Below, one piece after another: positions 56,231 to 64,000 of a stretch of DNA of 64,000 nucleotides. The stretch covers positions 62,001-126,000 of the forward strand of contig JAADVB010000001.1 of the NCBI GenBank assembly GCA_023334545.1. The letters run 5' to 3'. Each line of letters opens with the position of its first letter. The stretch's first letter is position 1. A program made the position numbers and the translations under genes. Origin of the DNA: Salisapilia sapeloensis (taxonomy: Eukaryota > Oomycota > Peronosporomycetes > Peronosporales > Salisapiliaceae). The notes beneath the pieces are model-generated. The model was not told where the DNA came from and did not search any database. It was given only the letters and a program-made list of their open reading frames with translations.

Positions 56231-59200
56231 ATGAATCCAAACCACAACTCACGACCTCTCCCTGACGGCACGGTGCCGCCACAACCGCCGTCGAGCAGAC
56301 CGACAAGAGGGCATAATCCGAGCAGTTATCGAAGGCCTCCTGTTTTTTTGAACGAAAGCAACTCGCTCGGTATTCGAGGTGATTCTATCCAGCACACGTC
56401 GAATACGCGCCCACAACGTAGCAACGTGGATTGGCCATCGAGCAGCGGAAACGCATACGCACCGTACTCGTACGAACCATCATCCAACTCTTCATCGCAG
56501 CAGGGAAAGTCCCACTATAGCCCAAGCAATCAAGTGTCCTCCTATCCTGCACCGCACTCCAGAGAAAGGTATGTTGCTCATCACTGCATATTCGATAGTC
56601 TCACCACGCTGGTCGACGTACACATGCCGTTTCACTGAAACGCTAACATTCGACTTCGGCCAATCGGATTGGATTAAAATAAGTGTGGCGTTTCATGCAA
56701 AATTAAAATCGTCCAGCAGTGGGTGCACCTCATCCCGTACCTCGTATACTGACTCTTTGTCTTTTGATAGTGACGATTATCAGTACATGCAAACGCCGAT
56801 CGAGTCCAACAAGGCCCCGGCAGATTCTTTAACCATGCGGCATCTAGAAGAGAGCTCCGATGGAAGCTTCGACGATGGCACCTACCGACAGGACAGAGTG
56901 GGTCCACCGGAGGCACCGCAAGATGGCCTCGGCTGGTTCCACGCCAAGATTAAAGTCGACAACTCGATTCAATGGGCGAATAACTACAAGATCCAGGCGA
57001 TCATGTTCTCCGTGCTGATCATGGGTGCTGTTCTCGCGATTATATTTGCCGGGAACAGCTCTAAATCCTCCGTTGGTCTCTTGTGTGGAAGCATCATTAC
57101 GATCGTTTGCACCACATCCGTCATTTATACCTTCTTGACACGTCCTGCATGGCGGAAGCACCCGAACCCGATCATCTTCTTCCGTAGTATTTGCGATCTC
57201 TGCCTCGTCCTCGTCCTACTTATCACAGAGTTGTACCAGTGTGCTAATGGTAAGTGTGGTGTCGCACTAGATGGCGCCGCATGTTCCGTCGCGGCAGCCT
57301 TCACACAGTTGTTCCTATGGGCTTCCGAAAGTTGGTTCTTCGTCATGGCCATTGACATGCTCTCTTCTCTCCAAAGTCCGTTCACAGACTACCGTCGCAA
57401 CGTCCGTCGATACCACATCTTTGTCTGGTTCACAGCTATTGTGACGGTCATTCTCCTTGTGTCCATTCCGGACTTTGCCGGCACCTCTCAGTTCGGTTAC
57501 TGTTGGACGAACAGTACGAGTAAACTAGGCAACGATGACGATGAAAAGCCATTGCCGTACCAGATCAAGGAAGAAGATGACGACTCGAGCTTTTGGGACC
57601 TGAACTTCCAGTCCTGGGTACTCTTCTACATCTGGCTCATCCTCTTCTGGCTCTACGCCATCACGGTCATCTATCGTGCCTACCGTCGCGTACACTCGGG
57701 TATCTCAGAGACGCTGCGTATGCGTCTACGTGTACTACACTCCGTCACGTTGTACGTGATTGCAATCATCATCTACTGGGGCCTCACGTTCATGATCTAC
57801 GTGCCGTACATGATCATTGAGGAAGTTGATCGACCTAGCTGGGTCAATCAGCTCATGCGTTTCATGATTACTTGCAAAGGGTACTTTGACTTTGTCGTCT
57901 GGTTCCAAATGAACGACTTCCAGGAAACTGCACCATCCGCCACTGCACCAAAAGAGAAGAAGGGCGATGTCGACGTCGATGTCGACTTGAGCCCACAAGT
58001 GAATCTCGCTCTGCGCTGTGAAGTGTTGTACTACACGACGACTGGTATCATCCAAGCCGTTCGTGATACGCAGCACCTACCTCCAGACGCCGCACAGCAA
58101 GAGCTCTATTTGCAACCTCAAGGCACGGAAGACAATCGCGGCTCTCTCGGTGTCGAGGAGTACATGATCCGGACGAAGCCCAAGGCTGCGTTAAACAAGG
58201 GGACGTTGTTCATTGACTACAACCCGCATACTTTCCAGACGATTCGAGAGCACTTTGGCATCGACACAGAGCAGTACATTGAAAGTCTGAGTCGAACGAC
58301 CAAGGAGCGATTGAGTGAAGGTGCCAGTGGTGCATTCATGTTCTTCTCGCTCGACCAGCAGTTAATCGTGAAGAGTATGAGTGAGGAAGAAGCCCATTTC
58401 CTTCGATCCATCGCCCAGGACTATGCGTCCTTCTTGATGACGAACCCAGACTCGCTTCTCACACGTTTCTATGGTTGTCATGCCATTCGTCTATATGGTA
58501 ACACGTTCTACTTTGTCGTGATGGCCAATCTCTTTAGCACCGATAAGGTCATCCACCGCAGGTATGATCTGAAGGGATCATGGGTCAATCGTAGCGCCAA
58601 TCATCCGTCCAAGGGCAAACGTGTCACCTGTCGGCATTGTAACGCCAAGTTCGTCTTTGGATCTAGTGATGCTGAAGGCTGTCGTGCACGTGTTGGCCGG
58701 CATGAACCGAATGTCGTGCTCAAGGATAATGACTTGACAGCTCGCGTTCGTCTCGATCCGAAGGCAGCTGAAGACCTGTATGACCAAGTGGCGAAGGATG
58801 CCAACTTCTTATCTAGAATGGGCATCATGGACTACTCTCTTTTGCTTGGTGTCCACAACGTCGAGTACATGGTAAATCCGGATTTGGAGGAAGAAGATGG
58901 CGCTGGTCCGATCGTTGACTCGAACGGACGAGAGAGGTATCCTGTGCCTGGTAACCAGAGCAACTTTACAGACGCGTCTCGACCGATCTTAGAACAGCAG
59001 AACTCGAATATCCAGCAGGGACTACCGAGATTAGCGACAGGAACCAAGCGTGCGAATACGGTCGTCGGTCCATCAATCTACTACTTTGGCATGATCGATA
59101 TCTTGCAGACGTGGAATATGGATAAAAAGTTGGAACGGTTCGCCAAGACGAGGTTCCTTGGAAAGGACCCCGATGGTCTGTCTGCGATGCCTCCTGCCGC

Positions 59201-59348
59201 ATACTGTGATCGGTTTAAACGGAAGATGGCAGAGATCCTTGGTGTCGCTGTGCAAGACGAGTACGCGGATCTGTTTTCAGTAGGACATTCGAACAGTGGT
59301 GGACACACGAATGGCTCGAGTGGTGAATTCCACCGGCGCTTAATATAG
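56231..59348 (+). CDS. Receptor-kinase fusion: seven-transmembrane domain + phosphatidylinositol-phosphate kinase (GPCR-PIPK)
   Basis: Exon 1 is 56231-56568; exon 2 starts at 56717 or 56771 (both acceptors fit the frame) and ends at 59348, giving 971-989 residues. The N-terminal ~150 residues are Pro/Ser-rich and disordered. About seven hydrophobic segments follow, from KIQAIMFSVLIMGAVLAIIF (near genomic 57,000) to SVTLYVIAIIIYWGLTFMIY (near 57,750). The C-terminal half is a PIP kinase: ETLFIDY-type motif as GTLFIDYNPHTFQTIR, then RFYGCHAIRLYG, the YDLKGSWVNR signature (near 58,560), the Lys- and Arg-rich loop, and MGIMDYSLLLGVH with GMIDILQTWN. All core kinase motifs look intact. Oomycetes carry a family of such GKs; they likely couple a surface or endomembrane signal to phosphoinositide synthesis. 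Confidence 0.93.
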
Positions 59349-60618
59349 ACCGCTGGCGTCGGTATAACTGCTTTTCTAATTTCCCCTGTGACTAAGTAAG
59401 ACGTAGGACCGGTCGTTCTCTTCCATTTTTCCATTGTAGCTCGTTTTGAAAATGAATTTCAGCTGCTCCGTACTGCATTGTTACCACTGCGTTCAATATT
59501 CTTGTTTCAATTGGTGTTATACTTGTGTCGGATGCTATGAGTGTTGCCTGGTGTATGGATTGTTGCTTTCACACCGGTTCGATCGTGGTATTCACTTCGT
59601 GAGTACTTGGTTTATGAAGACTTGACTGCTTGCATTTGCATGCTGTATTTACGGTTATACAAGACTTTGTTCTCGACTTGTATGCGCTGGATATGATACT
59701 CTGGCACGTATAAAGAGACGAACAGTTGCATTTGGCTCCTCAAATTGATACAATATCGATACGGATACAAGTGAATAGCATGTGATATTCCTCCACGGCA
59801 TCATTTAAACTTTGTCTGACCATTGACATTCGGCTCTTCTTTGTAATACGCACAACATTAATAAAAATCATACACATGCGTCTTTGTCCTCCATATCAGT
59901 GTAGCAAGGAATAATCGACACAACTTGCTACATCCATCATAGCTTTTACGAGGGAACAAACTATGTAGAGCTTGGAAGCAGAAATTTTATTTGAAGCTAA
60001 TTAAGTCGGGGAGCTGGATAGTAAATCTGTTTCCTCCTCAATAGTACCGAGGCTCAGTGTCACCGAGATGCGATGATAGTTGCCTTGAAAGGCAATAAAC
60101 TTGCTCCTGGATCACTCTGCACTTTCTTTCATTGTAATTGCAAGCCGAGCAGCAATGAATCTGGGCAATTCCAAATGACAGACACTAAACAAAGGCTTCG
60201 ATCTCAAAGCAGAATGTACATATAGATCTTCAATCCAGGAAGAGGTAGTACACGCTCAGCAGTACATGTAGCTACCAGCTAGAGTCCGTATCAGCAATCA
60301 CCAGCACATCCTGGGCATCAAACTACTCTTCCAATGTATCTCATTCGTATTCAACTGTATTAAACGATAAGTATTGCACATCAATCTTGCCTTGTGCTAT
60401 CGGCACTGCACGATCGTTGGGTAACACCGAGTTTTAGATCGATGCTCGATTTCGTGCGAAAAGGTCTTTTTCGTATCGGTTCAATATCCTTTTTTATTGG
60501 CCAATAATATACAAACCTCATTTGATTGGATATAATTTGGTGCGATTTCTTGGTAGCAAACAATCAGAATCAAGGCGAGTGATCGCGAAGGTAGATCTCG
60601 TAGATTGGCTCATTCTGT
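59349..60618. other. Long intergenic region between GPCR-PIPK and PRP8
   Basis: 1,270 bp, AT-rich, no coding signal. CCAAT/ATTGG boxes lie at 60,497-60,501, 60,502-60,506 and 60,526-60,530, about 90-120 bp before the PRP8 start, and an Inr-like element sits at 60,608. No tRNA-like fold was found by eye. Confidence 0.45.
60608..60617 (+). promoter_or_regulatory. Oomycete Inr-type element directly before the PRP8 start codon
   Basis: GCTCATTCTG matches GCTCATTYYN and is separated from the ATG at 60619 by one base. Transcription from it would give a 5' leader of about 8 bases, so either the leader is nearly absent or another start is used. Confidence 0.5.
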
Positions 60619-63600
60619 ATGGCTCCACCGCCGCCACCGCCACCAGGGGTACAGCCTCCGCCTCCTGGGTTGGATGTGCCCTCCGGTGCGTCCCAGGCGA
60701 AGAGTGCTGACGAAAAGCATCGACAGGAAATCGAGGAGCGCAGTAAGCGCTGGTCGAAGCTGAATGCCAAGCGTTTCGGTGAAAAACGCAAGTTCGGGTA
60801 CGTCGAGTCCGTTAAGGATGACATGCCGCCAGAGCACGTTCGTAAGATCATCAAGGACCATGGTGACATGAGTTCGCGCAAGTTCCGTCACGATAAACGT
60901 GTCTACTTGGGCGCTCTCAAGTACGTTCCGCATGCTTTATACAAGCTTCTTGAGAACATGCCAATGCCGTGGGAACAGGTCAAGGACGTCAAGGTCTTGT
61001 ATCACATTACAGGCGCGATCACGTTCGTGAACGAAGTGCCGTGGGTCATTGAGCCCGTCTACATTGCGCAGTGGGGAACGATGTGGATCATGATGCGTCG
61101 TGAAAAACGTGATCGTCGACACTTTAAGCGCATGCGGTTCCCGCCATTCGATGATGAAGAGCCACCACTGGACTATGGTGATAACATTCTAGATGTGGAA
61201 CCGCCTGAGGCGATTAACATGGAGCTCGACGAGGACGATGACGCGGATGTCATCGACTGGTTCTATGACTCCAAGCCACTGCTCGACACCAAGCTCGTGA
61301 ACGGTCCAAGCTACCGTCGCTGGCGACTTCCAGTTCCAGTGATGGCAAATCTGCATCGACTCGCAGGCCAACTTATGAGCGATTTAATCGATCCAAACTA
61401 CGAATACCTGTTCGACAAGCAGTCTTTCTTCACTGCCAAAGCGCTTAACGTTGCGATTCCAGGAGGACCCAAGTTCGAGCCCTTGTATCGGGATTTGGAT
61501 GAGGATGATGAAGACTGGAACGAGTTCAACGACATCCACAAAATCATCATTCGCCATCAGATCCGTACAGAGTACAAGGTCGCGTTCCCTTTCCTCTACA
61601 ATGACCGTCCGAGAAGTGTCCACGTGCAGCCGTACCATCGCCCAGCCTTGGTGTACATCAAGACGGAAGACCCGGACCTTCCAGCCTTTTACTTTGATCC
61701 GATCGTGAACCCGATTTCGCACTTCCGTGTCAACCGTGCGTCGGAGAGGCCTGTCGAAGAAGAAGAGGAAGAGGAAGAGCTAGAGCTACCAGTCGGCTTC
61801 TCTCCGCTCTTGTCGGAAGAGCCGTTGTACGATGACGACACAGCTAACGGCATCGCACTATACTGGGCTCCTCGTCCCTTCAACCTCCGCACGGGTCGCA
61901 CTCGTCGTGCGCTGGACGTTCCGCTCGTCAACCGCTGGTTCCTCGAGCACTGTCCGCAAGGTCAGCCTGTGAAAGTGCGCGTGAGTTACCAGAAACTGCT
62001 GAAGTGCTGGGTCCTCAACTCTCTCCATCAACGTGCACCCAAGGCCTTGAACAAAAAGTACTTGCTTAAGTCTCTCAAGTCGACCAAGTTCTTCCAAAGC
62101 ACGGAACTGGACTGGGTCGAAGCTGGACTGCAGGTCTGTCGCCAAGGATACAACATGCTCAACCTGCTCATCCATCGAAAGAACCTAAACTACCTCCATT
62201 TGGACTACAACTTTAACTTGAAACCGATCAAGACGTTGACGACCAAGGAGAGAAAGAAGTCTCGTTTCGGTAACGCCTTCCACCTTACGCGAGAGATTTT
62301 GCGTCTCACCAAGCTCATCGTTGATGCGCACGTGCAGTACCGTCTCGGTAACGTAGATGCGTTCCAACTCGCCGATGGTCTCCAGTACATCTTTGCGCAC
62401 GTAGGACAGCTCACGGGTATGTACCGTTACAAGTACCGTTTGATGCGACAGATCCGCATGACGAAAGACCTCAAGCACTTGATCTACTACCGTTTCAACA
62501 CTGGACCAGTGGGCAAAGGACCTGGCTGTGGCTTCTGGGCACCTGGCTGGCGTGTCTGGCTCTTCTTCTTGCGTGGTATCGTGCCACTGCTTGAGCGTTG
62601 GCTAGGCAACTTGCTCGCACGTCAGTTTGAAGGCCGACACTCAAAGGGTATCGCCAAGACAGTGACCAAGCAGCGTGTCGAGAGTCACTTTGACTTGGAG
62701 CTACGTGCTGCTGTCATGCATGATATCTTGGATATGATGCCAGAAGGTGTCAAGGCGAACAAGTCTCGTACGATCCTCCAGCACTTGTCGGAAGCATGGC
62801 GATGCTGGAAGGCTAACATCCCGTGGAAGGTGCCTGGTCTTCCTGCTCCGATTGAAAACATGATCTTGCGGTACGTTAAGAGCAAAGCCGACTGGTGGAC
62901 AAACGTTGCGCACTACAATCGGGAACGTATTAAGCGTGGCGCAACGGTCGACAAAACTGTGTGCAAGAAGAACCTCGGTCGGCTCACTCGACTGTGGCTC
63001 AAGGCAGAGCAGGAGCGACAGCATAATTACCTCAAGGACGGTCCGTACGTGTCGGCGGAAGAAGCTGTGGCAGTGTACACCACCACTGTCCACTGGCTCG
63101 AGAGTCGCAAGTTCGCGCCGATTCCGTTCCCGCCGCTCTCGTACAAGCACGACACGAAGCTACTCATCCTTGCGTTAGAACGTCTGAAGGAGAACTACGC
63201 TGTGAACAGTCGATTGAACCAATCTCAGCGAGAGGAACTCGGACTGATCGAACAGGCATACGACAACCCACATGAAGCTTTGTCGCGTATCAAGCGCCAT
63301 CTACTCACGCAACGAGCGTTCAAAGAGGTTCATATCGAGTTCATGGACTTGTACAGCCACTTGATCCCCGTGTACGACATTGAACCTTTGGAGAAAATCA
63401 CAGACGCCTACTTGGATCAGTACCTTTGGTACGAAGCCGATAAGCGTCATTTATTCCCGTCTTGGATCAAACCGAGTGACTCGGAACCACCTCCGTTGCT
63501 TGTGTACAAGTGGTGTCAAGGTGTGAACAATTTGGATAATGTGTGGGATACGTCTGAAGGCGAGTGCGTTGTCATGATGGAGTCGAAATTGGAAAAGGTG

Positions 63601-64000
63601 TACGAGAAGATGGACTTGACGCTACTCAATCGTTTGCTACGACTTATTCTCGACCACAACATTGCAGACTACATGACTGCGAAGAACAATGTCGTGCTGG
63701 CGTACAAGGATATGATGCACACGAACTCGTACGGTCTTTTACGTGGTCTACAGTTTGGATCCTTCATCTTCCAGTACTATGGCCTCATCCTCGATCTGCT
63801 ACTACTTGGCCTCACACGTGCGTCAGAGCTTGCTGGTCCACCAGAGATGCCGAACGACTACTTGTCTTTCCGTGATACAGACACCGAGACACGTCATCCC
63901 ATCCGACTCTACACGCGTTACATCGATCGCATCTTTATCCTCTTCCGCTTCGATGCAGAAGACTCTCGCGATCTCATCCAGCGGTACTTGACGGAGCATC
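60619..64000 (+). CDS. PRPF8: Pre-mRNA-processing-splicing factor PRP8 (first half; continues past window)
   Basis: An open frame runs from ATG 60619 to the right edge, 1,127 residues of an expected ~2,300-2,400. The start is Pro-rich ([19 protein letters not shown]), as in PRP8 of other eukaryotes. Very conserved blocks follow: [63 protein letters not shown]-type DIL repeat ([11 protein letters not shown]), [19 protein letters not shown] and [23 protein letters not shown]8 is the core U5 snRNP protein that forms the catalytic cavity of the spliceosome. This stretch covers the N-terminal domain up to the start of the reverse-transcriptase-like domain. No intron is seen in this part. Confidence 0.97.
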   Translation, partial: MAPPPPPPPGVQPPPPGLDVPSGASQAKSADEKHRQEIEERSKRWSKLNAKRFGEKRKFGYVESVKDDMPPEHVRKIIKDHGDMSSRKFRHDKRVYLGALKYVPHALYKLLENMPMPWEQVKDVKVLYHITGAITFVNEVPWVIEPVYIAQWGTMWIMMRREKRDRRHFKRMRFPPFDDEEPPLDYGDNILDVEPPEAINMELDEDDDADVIDWFYDSKPLLDTKLVNGPSYRRWRLPVPVMANLHRLAGQLMSDLIDPNYEYLFDKQSFFTAKALNVAIPGGPKFEPLYRDLDEDDEDWNEFNDIHKIIIRHQIRTEYKVAFPFLYNDRPRSVHVQPYHRPALVYIKTEDPDLPAFYFDPIVNPISHFRVNRASERPVEEEEEEEELELPVGFSPLLSEEPLYDDDTANGIALYWAPRPFNLRTGRTRRALDVPLVNRWFLEHCPQGQPVKVRVSYQKLLKCWVLNSLHQRAPKALNKKYLLKSLKSTKFFQSTELDWVEAGLQVCRQGYNMLNLLIHRKNLNYLHLDYNFNLKPIKTLTTKERKKSRFGNAFHLTREILRLTKLIVDAHVQYRLGNVDAFQLADGLQYIFAHVGQLTGMYRYKYRLMRQIRMTKDLKHLIYYRFNTGPVGKGPGCGFWAPGWRVWLFFLRGIVPLLERWLGNLLARQFEGRHSKGIAKTVTKQRVESHFDLELRAAVMHDILDMMPEGVKANKSRTILQHLSEAWRCWKANIPWKVPGLPAPIENMILRYVKSKADWWTNVAHYNRERIKRGATVDKTVCKKNLGRLTRLWLKAEQERQHNYLKDGPYVSAEEAVAVYTTTVHWLESRKFAPIPFPPLSYKHDTKLLILALERLKENYAVNSRLNQSQREELGLIEQAYDNPHEALSRIKRHLLTQRAFKEVHIEFMDLYSHLIPVYDIEPLEKITDAYLDQYLWYEADKRHLFPSWIKPSDSEPPPLLVYKWCQGVNNLDNVWDTSEGECVVMMESKLEKVYEKMDLTLLNRLLRLILDHNIADYMTAKNNVVLAYKDMMHTNSYGLLRGLQFGSFIFQYYGLILDLLLLGLTRASELAGPPEMPNDYLSFRDTDTETRHPIRLYTRYIDRIFILFRFDAEDSRDLIQRYLTEH

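Noticed and set aside
59560..59590. GGTTCGATC resembling a tRNA B box
   Set aside because: No A box or cloverleaf can be formed around it.
60640..60700. Pro-rich repeat at the start of PRP8 as a simple-sequence insertion
   Set aside because: A Pro-rich start is normal for PRP8.

Overview
The window is eukaryotic nuclear DNA and almost certainly from an oomycete. It carries many short GT-AG introns (about 50-110 bp), tightly packed genes, and a gene at 56.2-59.3 kb in which a seven-transmembrane receptor is fused to a phosphatidylinositol-phosphate kinase, an architecture best known from oomycetes. Two secreted trypsin-fold proteins resembling the oomycete glucanase-inhibitor group and a promoter element of the oomycete Inr type (GCTCATTYYN, at 60,608) agree with this. 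The genus cannot be fixed from sequence alone. There is no operon, CRISPR array, tRNA, rRNA or transposon that I can support.

Layout. 1-12.0 kb (-): the 5' two-thirds or more of one giant secreted protein with a signal peptide, three related ~150-residue modules, CSPG/cadherin-like repeats and then a long tandem array of IPT/TIG domains that runs off the left edge. 12.4-21.5 kb (+): three nuclear genes in a row, namely SPT6 (transcription elongation), a TFIP11/STIP G-patch splicing factor and TFIIE-beta. 21.5-24.5 kb (-): a tandem pair of MRS2/CorA-type Mg2+ channels whose introns have diverged. 24.6-26.5 kb (+): a BET1-like SNARE and a PP2C phosphatase. 26.5-43 kb: genes alternating strand almost one by one: UDP-glucuronate decarboxylase (-), a TPT/SLC35 transporter (+), NF-YC (-), an unknown basic coiled-coil protein (+), a choline-transporter-like protein (-), an unknown protein (+), a YbjQ-like protein (-), an unknown two-TM coiled-coil protein (-), a heat shock factor (+), asparaginyl-tRNA synthetase (-) and an SCP2-like unknown protein (+). 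43-49.8 kb is looser and more accessory: a possible small gene, a TKL protein kinase with an acylation motif, and two trypsin-fold proteins, one with intact catalytic residues and one apparently dead. 49.8-56 kb returns to housekeeping genes: a PDI, MED14 (-) and eEF1B-gamma (-). 56.2-59.3 kb (+) is the GPCR-PIP kinase. 60.6 kb to the right edge is the first half of PRP8.

How the genes fit together. Most are housekeeping: RNA polymerase II transcription (SPT6, TFIIE-beta, NF-YC, MED14, HSF), splicing (TFIP11, PRP8), translation (AsnRS, eEF1B-gamma), secretion (BET1, PDI) and transport. The lineage-flavoured parts are the giant TIG protein, the receptor-kinase fusion, the protease/pseudoprotease pair and several proteins I do not recognise. 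Neighbouring genes do not form a pathway. What stands out is organisation: seven convergent pairs end only about 30-70 bp apart, and many short intergenic or divergent promoters carry CCAAT/ATTGG boxes.

Exon coordinates were derived by hand from splice signals, reading frame and protein-family continuity, so single-base errors are possible.
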